Shown in pieces: positions 5,798-12,437 of a stretch of DNA of 20,926 bases. Position numbers and translations under genes: made by a program. The notes under the pieces are model-generated. The model had not been told where the DNA came from, ran no database searches, and saw only the letters and a program-made list of their open reading frames with translations. Position 1 is the stretch's first letter; the number at the start of each line of letters is the position of its first letter. Origin of the DNA: a virus; the IMG/VR virus record IMGVR_UViG_3300048925_000657, positions 1 through 20,926 of that record. The stretch is one strand, 5' to 3'.

Positions 5798-6643
5798 TTA
5801 ATTTTTTTCAGAGTATTTTAGTAGTAAATTTGAGACTTCGTCAGTCTGATTTTTTGAAAAAATCCAACCTGCTTTTCTAAGGCCGTCAACTGTAAGAAAT
5901 TTATTGAATCGACCACCTAACTTTTTTAATTCTTCTTTGATCTCATAAGTATCGCCGATTACCGCAATTGCTTTTTCAGAATAATCAATCATTTTTACAC
6001 CATTTGAAATGATTGTTTTTTCTCTTACAATTGTTTCAAGCTCTTTTTTTATCTCAGTTTGTTTGGTGCTGTATTCTACACCGTTAAGAATATAAAACAT
6101 TTCTATACCTTCATAAGAGTTAATATTAGCGTCTTCTTTGAAGAAAACTTCAGTAATTTGGCTTTCTTCATTGGTTAAGAAATTCATATTTTTTGTATGC
6201 TGATATAAATACTGTGAAATAGTCCAATGACCTAAAATATCGTGATCAATTGTTTTATGAATATCTGAAACCGCTTCAGGTAATTCAATATTTTTAAAAG
6301 AAAACCTGGTAAAAAATGCTTTCGCAATTTTTAAAATAAATTCAGAAGACATTTCACGATCTACAAACACGTAACTGTATGTTATCAAATTCGTATCATT
6401 AATTTTTATACCAACTTCGGCACTTTCTTTATATTCATACATATCAATCATACCGTCAAAATTACCCTCTTTAAGTCTTGAAAGATCACTCTTTAATATT
6501 CTTTCAGAGAGCCCTAAATCATATTTTATTCTTAAAGAACTACCACCAGAATAAAAGTCTGATTTTGCAGATACTTTCATATTGTATTTTTCTTTAATAT
6601 ACTTTTTTAAAAGGCTTGTACTTTTTGTAACTGATGTTTTCAT
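5798..6643 (-). CDS. Polyvalent-protein-type domain protein (LPD29-like plus C-terminal GWxF module)
   Basis: 281 aa. Residues about 10-60 (LKKYIKEKYNMKVSAKSDFY, SGGSSLRIKYDLGL) resemble the LPD29 domain found in phage and plasmid polyvalent proteins. The C-terminal ~60 residues (IAVIGDTYEIKEELKKLGGR, FNKFL, AGWIFSK) are a small module that recurs at the ends of Bacteroidetes mobile-element proteins. Proteins with these parts are often linked to anti-restriction or early takeover functions, but no catalytic residues are evident. It is the first gene behind promoter cassette A, so it is probably under direct control of the nearby HTH regulator. Confidence 0.8.
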   Translation of the reverse strand: MKTSVTKSTSLLKKYIKEKYNMKVSAKSDFYSGGSSLRIKYDLGLSERILKSDLSRLKEGNFDGMIDMYEYKESAEVGIKINDTNLITYSYVFVDREMSSEFILKIAKAFFTRFSFKNIELPEAVSDIHKTIDHDILGHWTISQYLYQHTKNMNFLTNEESQITEVFFKEDANINSYEGIEMFYILNGVEYSTKQTEIKKELETIVREKTIISNGVKMIDYSEKAIAVIGDTYEIKEELKKLGGRFNKFLTVDGLRKAGWIFSKNQTDEVSNLLLKYSEKN

Positions 6644-6730
6644 TTTAACTTATATTGTAATGTTATGAGACAAATGTATACTTATTTTGTTATATAAACA
6701 AAATATTTTTTAACTTTTTTTGTAATATTT
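6641..6730 (-). repeat. Duplicated promoter/operator cassette, copy A
   Basis: About 90 bp beginning at the start codon of the downstream gene are nearly identical to 9853-9942. The segment contains a leftward promoter and two operator-like sites (6645-6664 and 6710-6729). Shared runs include GACAAATGTATACTTATTTT or close variants and ACAAAATATTTTTTAACTTT. The two copies differ at scattered single bases, consistent with an old duplication kept for regulation. Confidence 0.85.
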
Positions 6731-6761
6731 CCTCTGATTAGTTAACTTATATTGTACTTTT
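6645..6761. promoter_or_regulatory. Three operator-like sites in the divergent control region
   Basis: Three co-oriented 20-bp sites are seen: TTAACTTATATTGTAATGTT (6645-6664), TTAACTTTTTTTGTAATATT (6710-6729) and TTAACTTATATTGTACTTTT (6742-6761). Their ends AAC and GTT are dyad symmetric in the first. They flank promoter A and lie just upstream of the -7 box TATCTTTG (6764-6771) of the divergent HTH gene. They are the obvious binding sites for that protein, allowing repression and self-control. Confidence 0.6.
6671..6702 (-). promoter_or_regulatory. Leftward promoter A (TTTG-N20-TACATTTG)
   Basis: On the minus strand TTTG (6702-6699) is followed after 20 bp by TACATTTG (6678-6671), a perfect Bacteroidetes -33/-7 pair. 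Transcription would begin near 6665 and run into the polyvalent-domain gene. The downstream operator-like site lies over the start region, the upstream one just behind -33. Confidence 0.75.
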
Positions 6762-6763
6762 TG

Positions 6764-6771
6764 TATCTTTG
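6764..6771 (+). promoter_or_regulatory. -7 box of the HTH regulator promoter
   Basis: TATCTTTG fits TAnnTTTG, 4 nt before the ATG at 6776, so the transcript would have almost no leader. There is no TTTG at the -33 distance; the third operator-like site occupies that spacer. A weak, autoregulated promoter is likely. Confidence 0.45.
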
Positions 6772-6775
6772 CCCT

Positions 6776-7063
6776 ATGGAACAGCAATTACTTAATTTAG
6801 ACCGCATTAAAAAGATATGTGCCCGTAGAAACCTTTCTTTAGAGGAGCTGGCAGGTATGCTATGGAATGAAAAGACCTCAAAAAAGGGGATAGGGTATCA
6901 CGCTTTATATAAGCGTATTACAGGAAACATATCCTTTTCTAAACTTGTAGAAATTGCGGATGCTCTGGAAACTGAGCCGGCCGAACTTATTGAAACAAGG
7001 GAAGGGTATTCTCATTTCTATGATGACAAAACAGGCGAATGGCTGGGAATTAGAAAAAAATAA
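6776..7063 (+). CDS. Cro/C1-type HTH transcriptional regulator
   Basis: 95-aa single-domain DNA-binding protein. The HTH spans about residues 8-70: LNLDRIKKICARRNLSLEEL, AGML, YHALYKRITGNISFSKLVEI, ADALETEPAELIE. It ends in a short tail (YDDKTGEWLGIRKK). The ATG at 6776 is chosen because it follows a TATCTTTG promoter box and begins the domain directly; an upstream TTG at 6752 lies inside the operator region. It is one of only two plus-strand genes and is divergent from promoter A. The same operator type occurs at 9856-9940, so it probably controls both accessory operons. Confidence 0.88.
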   Translation: MEQQLLNLDRIKKICARRNLSLEELAGMLWNEKTSKKGIGYHALYKRITGNISFSKLVEIADALETEPAELIETREGYSHFYDDKTGEWLGIRKK

Positions 7064-7096
7064 ATCCTCTGAATATTAGAGGATTTTTATTTTTAC
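7062..7096 (+). terminator. Intrinsic terminator of the HTH regulator gene
   Basis: Perfect 9-bp stem AAATCCTCT (7062-7070) / AGAGGATTT (7078-7086) with a 7-nt loop, then TTATTTTT. It starts inside the stop codon of the regulator gene. The A-rich stretch at the stop may also let it work for leftward transcripts of the small membrane protein gene. Confidence 0.85.
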
Positions 7097-7224
7097 TACA
7101 ACCAAAATAATATATAAATTATTAAGATAATCCATAGCCAAGATAATGCACCTATGATTCGCAATTCTGTGTCTTTATGCTGGAAAAATAAGCAATCCTT
7201 TACAAATTCGATTATAGATTTCAT
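7096..7224 (-). CDS. Small single-span membrane protein
   Basis: 42-aa ORF read from the sequence: ATG at 7224, TAG at 7096-7098. It begins 2 nt after the stop of the DUF551-like gene, as an operon gene would. The N-terminal half is charged (MKSIIEFVKDCLFFQHKDTE) and the C-terminal 20 residues are a hydrophobic segment (IIGALSWLWIILIIYILFWL), a clear transmembrane helix. Inner membrane location is expected. A function in superinfection exclusion or lysis timing is possible but unsupported. Last gene of its operon, abutting the terminator of the opposite gene. Confidence 0.65.
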   Translation of the reverse strand: MKSIIEFVKDCLFFQHKDTELRIIGALSWLWIILIIYILFWL

Positions 7225-7226
7225 TG

Positions 7227-7724
7227 TTAATAAATTGGTTGTTTATCTGAAAATAGCATGTAGTGAGTAGGGTCAATATTATCTCTTATTTCATCGCTGA
7301 ATTCTTCATCATTATCACAATATGAATGTGAAATAGTCATATAGGTATCTTGATAATTCCAGTAATGAGCTGTGGTCCATTCAGAACCATTTAAAAAACC
7401 TATCCTAATCCCTTTAGGATTAAAATCTTCATTTATCCACGCTTCATTAAAACAGAGAACTTCTATCCCTTCTTCTGGCAACATATCATCAACCTTTATC
7501 CATCCATTATTATTGTTAATTCCAGAAAGGGAGACAGGACGCTTCCAATAACAATATTTAGGATCATAAGGATCTGATATCTCCATTGTTAATCCGACTA
7601 ATCCTTTGTGTATTGCTTGGCCATAAAAACTTTTTGCATCAAACCATCCGTCCTTATCTACAAAATATTTCACTTTTTCCCAGTGTTCTCCGTAGGCTTC
7701 TTGTATTTTTTCTTGCTTTGTCAT
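7227..7724 (-). CDS. DUF551-containing phage protein
   Basis: 165 aa. The N-terminal ~60 residues are unassigned. From about residue 73 the sequence NNGWIKVDDMLPEEGIEVLC, then FLNGSEWTTAHY and finally DPTHYMLFSDKQP, follows the DUF551 pattern (GWI-x-VxDxLP-x-x-G-x-x-VL ... PTHWMPLPxxP). DUF551 is common in phage early regions; its function is unknown. It lies in the operon driven by cassette B between the DnaQ-like gene and the small membrane protein gene. Confidence 0.85.
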   Translation of the reverse strand: MTKQEKIQEAYGEHWEKVKYFVDKDGWFDAKSFYGQAIHKGLVGLTMEISDPYDPKYCYWKRPVSLSGINNNNGWIKVDDMLPEEGIEVLCFNEAWINEDFNPKGIRIGFLNGSEWTTAHYWNYQDTYMTISHSYCDNDEEFSDEIRDNIDPTHYMLFSDKQPIY

Positions 7725-7736
7725 AATTATTTTTAT

Positions 7737-8285
7737 TTAAAGTGTGAAAACTCCTCTTTTGTAAAGTTCATAAACTATATCTGCTTCATGAAAAGCATCA
7801 TCGGCCCCGCGGTGAGCTTCTATATAGCTGGTTTTTCCAAAGAAATACTCATAGGCTTCTTCAACCTTTGGCCATTTATAGCCTCTCATTGAAGGTATTT
7901 TACAGATATTGGTTGAAAGCTTCATAGGGCAGGCCAGTTTTTTAGGAAAAATAAACCCTCTGTTTTCCATAAAGCCAAAGTCGAAAGCATTATTATAGGC
8001 TGTTGTACCGTGTTTATAGGAATGTAGAATTGACTGAATTTCTGGTTTGAGAATATCTAAAGGTTTTGATGTTCTAATCTCTTCTACTGTAAGTGTAGAA
8101 TTTTTTACAATCCATGATTTCTCACATTCTTCCTTTGTAATTCCTTTTTCATGGGTGACCTGGTCAAAAATAATCTTCTTATTACCATTTGATAAATCCA
8201 GCTCAACAATACCAATTTCTACAATTTTTCCTTTTTGCTGTAGAAATCCTGTTGTTTCTATATCGACAATTAGTATTTTTTGCAT
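7737..8285 (-). CDS. DnaQ-like DEDDh 3'-5' exonuclease
   Basis: 182-aa exonuclease domain protein acting on single-stranded DNA or RNA ends. Exo I: DIETTG (residues 8-13, D8/E10). Exo II: YNNAFDFGF (D102). Exo III: HRGADDA (H158, D162/D163), giving the DEDDh set. Length fits a stand-alone epsilon-like or oligoribonuclease-like protein without extra domains. It may proofread or process phage DNA together with the exonuclease/SSB module, or degrade nucleic acid early in infection. All catalytic residues are present. Confidence 0.92.
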   Translation of the reverse strand: MQKILIVDIETTGFLQQKGKIVEIGIVELDLSNGNKKIIFDQVTHEKGITKEECEKSWIVKNSTLTVEEIRTSKPLDILKPEIQSILHSYKHGTTAYNNAFDFGFMENRGFIFPKKLACPMKLSTNICKIPSMRGYKWPKVEEAYEYFFGKTSYIEAHRGADDAFHEADIVYELYKRGVFTL

Positions 8286-8295
8286 TTTGATGATT

Positions 8296-8541
8296 TTAAA
8301 TTTTTTCTAATGACATGACACAATAACCTTCTTTAATCCCGAACTGTCCGCCTCTAAGTATATATTTTATTCTTCTGTGAAGAATTCTTCCAGTGAGTGA
8401 TTTAGTATAATCGTTATATTCTTCGAGGAATAATTCATCACCTCTTTGAAAATTTCTATCATCTTTTCTAACTTCAAATTCTTTATCACCTCGTAAAATG
8501 GCATTAAAGAATTCAGAATGAGTTTTGAGTTTATGTAACAT
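8296..8541 (-). CDS. DUF3850 (ASCH-related) protein
   Basis: 81 aa, complete. It matches the DUF3850 pattern: HKLKTHSEFFNAILRGDKEF, EVRKDDRNFQRGDELFLEEY, TGRILHRRIKYIL, GYCVMSL. The E-x-R-x-DDR-x-F-x-x-GD motif (residues 22-35) lines the ASCH/PUA-like pocket. These small proteins are frequent in phages and are thought to bind RNA or modified nucleotides. It sits 10 nt upstream of the DnaQ-like gene. Confidence 0.92.
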   Translation of the reverse strand: MLHKLKTHSEFFNAILRGDKEFEVRKDDRNFQRGDELFLEEYNDYTKSLTGRILHRRIKYILRGGQFGIKEGYCVMSLEKI

Positions 8542-8545
8542 ATTT

Positions 8546-8890
8546 TTAGCTTATTCCTCGTTTTAAATTTCTTCCATCACTGGTGATACCCAGTAAATGG
8601 CAGTTGTATTCATTATTCAAGATCCGGGTAACTTTGCCATCCTGTTCTTTTTGCAGTTTAAAGAAAAGATCACTGTTCTTATCTACAGGTAATGTTCTCA
8701 AAGTATTATGATAGCCGTTAGGCTGATAAAATGTGTCGGATTTCTTCGAAGGTAAGCTTGTATAAATGCCGGCTTCTGTTAAATTTCTTGTATATCCTGC
8801 ATTTTCAGGCCGCCAAAAGAAAAAATGCTGATCTTCAGCTTTAGTGTGGTATACTGAAAGCAGATAATATTGATGTGTTTTATTTGTCAT
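8546..8890 (-). CDS. Hypothetical phage protein
   Basis: 114 aa, ATG at 8890. The sequence is aromatic-rich and beta-like (YYLLSVYHTKAEDQHFFFWR), with PENAGYTRNLTEAGIY following. It is spaced tightly (4 nt) before the DUF3850 gene. No named family is recognised. The phrase FFFWRPxNxGYTxxLxxAGxY resembles small proteins of Bacteroidetes phages that I cannot name. No membrane segments or catalytic motifs. Confidence 0.75.
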   Translation of the reverse strand: MTNKTHQYYLLSVYHTKAEDQHFFFWRPENAGYTRNLTEAGIYTSLPSKKSDTFYQPNGYHNTLRTLPVDKNSDLFFKLQKEQDGKVTRILNNEYNCHLLGITSDGRNLKRGIS

Positions 8891-8907
8891 TTTAATTGTT
8901 TTAGTAA

Positions 8908-9303
8908 TTACTCTTTTCCAAGTGACAGTAGGACGTTATTTTTTATTTTTAATTCTTTTCGATTAAGTTCAAAGAAGATATTTTGTATTTCATGTACATA
9001 ATATAATTTCAAGCCTTCGTCCATTTCATCACGGACCTGCATCGTTCCATCTTCTTTAATATGGCTGAAAAGCCCTCCTATATATGGCATTTTTAGGAAG
9101 TGATATTCCCAAATATCACCGTCGAAATCGGCCGTTACTTTTTCAAAACCCAACTTTTCAAGCCATTCAATTGAAATACTTTGTCCCCTTATTTCGCTAA
9201 ACCTAAAACATTTACCTAAACCCACATGAACACCTGATTCGTAAAAGCTTTCAATAATTCCCTTATTGGTAACATTTCCAATTCTGATTTCACACTTTTT
9301 CAT
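8908..9303 (-). CDS. Conserved Bacteroidetes phage protein of unknown function
   Basis: 131 aa. The N-terminal CEIRIGNVTNKGIIESFYES, then SISIEWLEKLGFEK, and C-terminal YYVHEIQNIFFELNRKEL match a small-protein layout that is very common in Bacteroidetes prophages (RIGN start, I-x-L-x-x-EWLxKxGF centre, HxLQNLYFALTxxEL end). Function unknown; soluble. It is the second recognisable phage-hypothetical gene behind cassette B. Confidence 0.82.
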   Translation of the reverse strand: MKKCEIRIGNVTNKGIIESFYESGVHVGLGKCFRFSEIRGQSISIEWLEKLGFEKVTADFDGDIWEYHFLKMPYIGGLFSHIKEDGTMQVRDEMDEGLKLYYVHEIQNIFFELNRKELKIKNNVLLSLGKE

Positions 9304-9346
9304 AACATTTTTGTTTTTAATTATTCTTTTTACAATTCGTCGGTTA

Positions 9347-9700
9347 TTATTTTATTCTCAATCCCTTTGATTCAAGAAAATTTCTTTGCTTGTTACTGAG
9401 GTGCCCAATCTGCTTATATCCTAAATTATTTCTAAGAAATAACTCACGGTATATTTTTTGAGTAAAGGCATCGACCCTGTAGCCGTTTCTCCGATACAAA
9501 TCGTTGACTTTTGCGAACTGTAGTAGTTGTTCATCTGTCATATCTCCAAGAGCTTCGACGATTTCAGCGGGTGTAGACACCTTTAATCTTTTGTAGATAG
9601 TTTCGTCCAGGTTATCGAATTCACGATCAACTATAGGCTTTAAAATCTTTATATCTTCAGGTGTAAGATCTACTTCACCAAATGATAAGGTAACTTTCAT
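9347..9700 (-). CDS. Hypothetical phage protein
   Basis: 117 aa, ATG at 9700, 2 nt after the membrane protein gene. The first half is acidic (VDLTPEDIKILKPIVDREFD, DMTDEQLLQFAK); the second half is basic (YRRNGYRVDAFTQKIYREL, SNKQRNFLESKGLRIK). The C-terminal part resembles a short helical DNA- or protein-binding element, but no family is assigned. Confidence 0.75.
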   Translation of the reverse strand: MKVTLSFGEVDLTPEDIKILKPIVDREFDNLDETIYKRLKVSTPAEIVEALGDMTDEQLLQFAKVNDLYRRNGYRVDAFTQKIYRELFLRNNLGYKQIGHLSNKQRNFLESKGLRIK

Positions 9701-9702
9701 TT

Positions 9703-9855
9703 TTAATCTTTTTTAGGTTGGTACTTTCTTTCAGTGATCTCTATACCATACTTTTCTCCAACACAGAATGATATATATGATGTAAAAGCAATTAGAAGAG
9801 CAATTACAATTATTGAGAGAATGAAGGCTACTTGATCTGTTGTTTTATCTTTCAT
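9703..9855 (-). CDS. Small membrane protein
   Basis: 50-aa ORF read from the sequence: ATG at 9855, TAA at 9703-9705. Residues about 9-32 (VAFILSIIVIALLIAFTSYI) form one transmembrane helix between a short charged N-terminus and a charged tail (EKYGIEITERKYQPKKD). It is the first gene of the operon of promoter cassette B, with its start codon included in the duplicated segment. Function unknown; an early phage membrane protein. Confidence 0.7.
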   Translation of the reverse strand: MKDKTTDQVAFILSIIVIALLIAFTSYISFCVGEKYGIEITERKYQPKKD

Positions 9856-9942
9856 TTTACTTATATTGTAATGTTATGGGACAAATGTATACTTATTTTA
9901 TTATAAAAACAAAATATTTTTTAACTTTTATTGTAATGTTTT
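9853..9942 (-). repeat. Duplicated promoter/operator cassette, copy B
   Basis: Near-identical to 6641-6730, again starting exactly at an ATG. It contains the leftward promoter (9882-9913) and two operator-like sites: TTTACTTATATTGTAATGTT (9856-9875) and TTAACTTTTATTGTAATGTT (9921-9940). No regulator gene is adjacent, so it should be served by the HTH protein at 6776-7063. Confidence 0.85.
9882..9913 (-). promoter_or_regulatory. Leftward promoter B (TTTG-N20-TACATTTG)
   Basis: Minus strand TTTG (9913-9910), a 20-bp spacer, then TACATTTG (9889-9882): same boxes and spacing as promoter A. It would transcribe the operon from 9855 down to 7096. Confidence 0.75.
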
Positions 9943-10002
9943 TCTGGTAATCTTGTCTTATAGTGTAATAAGCAAGGTTTTTGAGTATTAAAGGAATTAG
10001 GT

Positions 10003-11481
10003 TTAAGCAGCCCTGCGGGTTTCAATTATTCGCAATGCTGTTGCTTCACAGATTTTACGAGCTATTGTTACCTCTACAGCATTACCAATGAATTTTTTTT
10101 GATCAGTTTTGCTACCTTTCAAAATATAATCCTTCGGGAAACCCATAATTTCTTTTAATTCCTGGACTGTCAACATTCTCATTGTGATTGATTTGATGTG
10201 ATTCAAAATCATAAATTCTTTAATTTCCTTAACCACATCAGAATCACCTTCTTTAATGAAGTCAGAAGGATATCCTCTTTCAGCCTGTAAAATATATAAT
10301 GGCTTTTTATCTTGTCTCGCAATAATTGTGGGAGAAGGTTCATCTATGGATTTTGAAACTCTACCAAATTGTGTGTCCATTAACCATTGAATAGACATCA
10401 AGTTGTGTTTTGGTACAGTGGTCACAGCTCCGGCAGGATTATTAATACTTGATGTTGTCAAGCTTGAATAATCATAATGGATGTAGTGAAGGGCATATCT
10501 GTCTTTAGTAGTTAAAGTACCAATAGGAGAATCAATTGAATGCGCGGAACCATTACCATAGTATGAGGTAAGGAAATGTTTATTTGTCTCTCTTTTAAGT
10601 CCCAGGAGAATTCTTTGATAAGTCTTATCAGATTCGATTTTATCAAAAATTGATTCTCCAATGTCTTCCAAATCCAGAACATCCTTAACTGCTTTCCATT
10701 TTTCTAATTGTCCAAAAAGGGTTACTTCAGGATTTTTTGAATGTGTTTGTTCCGGCCAGACTGTAGGAATATTTTTATTGAATTGAATAAATAATCTTTT
10801 CCTACTTGTATAGGCTCCAAAATCAGCAGCATTCAATAATCTATAATCATAAGAAAATCCACGTTTTAAGACTTCATCAAGCCATGCATTATAATATTCT
10901 GCTTTTCTTTCTTTTATAGGAATCCAAATTGGCCTTAATTCTTTAATTTTTTTCTTTTTATCGATAGTTACAAGATCTAATGGACAATAGGAAGTATTAT
11001 TTTTGTGAATTTCTTTGATCATCAAAGGCCCCCAGATTAGAAACTCCTCAACATTTTCAATCTGTACAGAATCTGGATTTATAGCATCTATGTACCTGAA
11101 TAAGTGATTAGCCAATGTACGAGAATCTGCATCCCTTGACATACCCCCTTTTGCTTTACTATGGTTTGTGCATTCCAGCGAAGCCCAAAGAACAACTCTT
11201 GCAAATGGATATAATTCCCTCATTTTTTTGATATGGAATATTACCGGTGCAAGATCTAAAGTTTTAATGTCTTCAGTAAAATGACAAGAATCAGGATGGT
11301 TTTCTGCGTGACTGGCAATAGCAATAGGATCATGATTGACACATACGATTACTTTTGCACATTTTTCTCTTTTTACTTTTGCAGTTTCAATACCAGTTGA
11401 TGTTCCCCCGGCACCACAAAATAAATCCACATACAATAAACTGACGGCTAAAGTTGCAAGTTTTATAAATTTATTTTTCAT
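10003..11481 (-). CDS. C5-cytosine DNA methyltransferase
   Basis: 492 aa, transferring methyl from AdoMet to cytosine C5, probably to protect phage DNA from host restriction. Motif I DLFCGAGGTSTG (residues 19-30), motif IV with catalytic Cys104 in SLECTNHSKAKGG, motif VI IENVEEF (141-147), motif VIII SRKRLFIQF (226-234), motif X GNAVEVTIA (466-474). A target recognition region lies about 240-440. The residue before the catalytic Cys is Glu instead of Pro (EC, not PC), which I recall from related Bacteroidetes phage enzymes. An unusual hydrophobic N-terminus (FIKLATLAVSLLYVDLF) precedes motif I. It follows the DnaC-like gene by 2 nt and closes the early operon. No matching endonuclease is present, so it is an orphan enzyme. 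Confidence 0.93.
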   Translation of the reverse strand: MKNKFIKLATLAVSLLYVDLFCGAGGTSTGIETAKVKREKCAKVIVCVNHDPIAIASHAENHPDSCHFTEDIKTLDLAPVIFHIKKMRELYPFARVVLWASLECTNHSKAKGGMSRDADSRTLANHLFRYIDAINPDSVQIENVEEFLIWGPLMIKEIHKNNTSYCPLDLVTIDKKKKIKELRPIWIPIKERKAEYYNAWLDEVLKRGFSYDYRLLNAADFGAYTSRKRLFIQFNKNIPTVWPEQTHSKNPEVTLFGQLEKWKAVKDVLDLEDIGESIFDKIESDKTYQRILLGLKRETNKHFLTSYYGNGSAHSIDSPIGTLTTKDRYALHYIHYDYSSLTTSSINNPAGAVTTVPKHNLMSIQWLMDTQFGRVSKSIDEPSPTIIARQDKKPLYILQAERGYPSDFIKEGDSDVVKEIKEFMILNHIKSITMRMLTVQELKEIMGFPKDYILKGSKTDQKKFIGNAVEVTIARKICEATALRIIETRRAA

Positions 11482-11483
11482 AT

Positions 11484-12437
11484 TTATTTTCTTAATGATT
11501 CTCCTTTTAATTCTGCGATATTGAACATTTCGTAAGATCGATCAAAGACCCGGTCTCCATAACGATCACCAAAGGCGTTTAATGTTTTGGATAAATTCTT
11601 TTGAATTCCATTCTCTTCGTCATAATAGTTCATTGTGACCATTGTCTTAGCTTTATTGTAATATCTTTTCTCAAAAAGCTTCCGGAAAATATCTCGTTTA
11701 CCATAATTTTGAGCCATTTCCTCGGCCATAATATCATCAAAACCCTTAAAGCCAAATGCAAACTTATTATTGAAGGCTTTTTTCTCTTGCTCATTTGCGC
11801 AAAATTCATAAGCATCTACAACCTCATCAGCTGAAAAGAATCCAAATCCGAGTTTATATCTCCGAAGCGGTTGGTGGTTTCCTTGAGAATCTTCAACTGT
11901 GAGAGGATTATTCCTGGCATAAAAGAACATATCATGGAAGGTTCTAACAATAGCTGTTTTACCAACTCCCTTTCCACCAACAATCAAAATTCCCTTATTC
12001 AGATCAGGCTGCGACACCTCAGAATTAAGAAGTGGATTTTCATAAAAGGATTTACGTCCGGCTAAATAAGAACACAATAACCTTGCGAGGTGGCGGCCTT
12101 CACCATCATTAACTTCTTCATCAAATTTCTTTTTATTGAAATATTCAAAAGCCTCTAAAAACCTTTCATAAAACTTCTCCATTTTCATAGGTTTCAACTC
12201 TGGAAGCTTAAAATTTAAGTTTGGTTTTCTTTCAAGACAGGTTATTTGTTCCTGTAAGTTTTTTTGGTATTCTTCAACCTGAGCATTATATTTTTTTACA
12301 AGATGATGATCAGGATCAACCTTTAAAAGCATTTCAATAATTGAACTTCTTCTTGGAGGTTTTACATCATTGCTTGTTTCTGTTGATTTCTCTGCTTCCG
12401 GATCCGTTGTTTGATTTTTGATTATTCGTTTGTCCAT
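11484..12437 (-). CDS. DnaC-like AAA+ ATPase, helicase loader
   Basis: 317 aa from the ATG at 12437; an upstream TTG at 12470 is less likely. The AAA+ core is seen as Walker A GGKGVGKT followed by AIVRTFHDMF, Walker B-like KGFDDIMAEEM, sensor I-like TMVTMNYYD, and an arginine-finger region FGDRYGDRVFDRSYEMFNI, as in DnaC/IstB-type loaders. The N-terminal ~110 residues form a charged helical region likely to contact the replicative helicase. It overlaps the initiator gene by 71 nt, matching the O-P order of lambda. Inferred role: loading host DnaB at the phage origin. Confidence 0.85.
   Translation of the reverse strand: MDKRIIKNQTTDPEAEKSTETSNDVKPPRRSSIIEMLLKVDPDHHLVKKYNAQVEEYQKNLQEQITCLERKPNLNFKLPELKPMKMEKFYERFLEAFEYFNKKKFDEEVNDGEGRHLARLLCSYLAGRKSFYENPLLNSEVSQPDLNKGILIVGGKGVGKTAIVRTFHDMFFYARNNPLTVEDSQGNHQPLRRYKLGFGFFSADEVVDAYEFCANEQEKKAFNNKFAFGFKGFDDIMAEEMAQNYGKRDIFRKLFEKRYYNKAKTMVTMNYYDEENGIQKNLSKTLNAFGDRYGDRVFDRSYEMFNIAELKGESLRK

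Noticed and set aside
6752-6775. TTG start for the HTH regulator
   Set aside because: It lies inside the operator and promoter; the ATG at 6776 follows the -7 box and begins the domain.
7608-7892. Plus-strand ORF of 94 codons
   Set aside because: It spans two well-supported minus-strand genes and translates to Phe/Cys-rich non-protein-like sequence.
9952-9976. Hairpin CTTGTCTTAT...ATAAGCAAG as terminator of the methyltransferase operon
   Set aside because: It has a bulge and, on the minus strand, no following T-tract; on the plus strand no gene precedes it.
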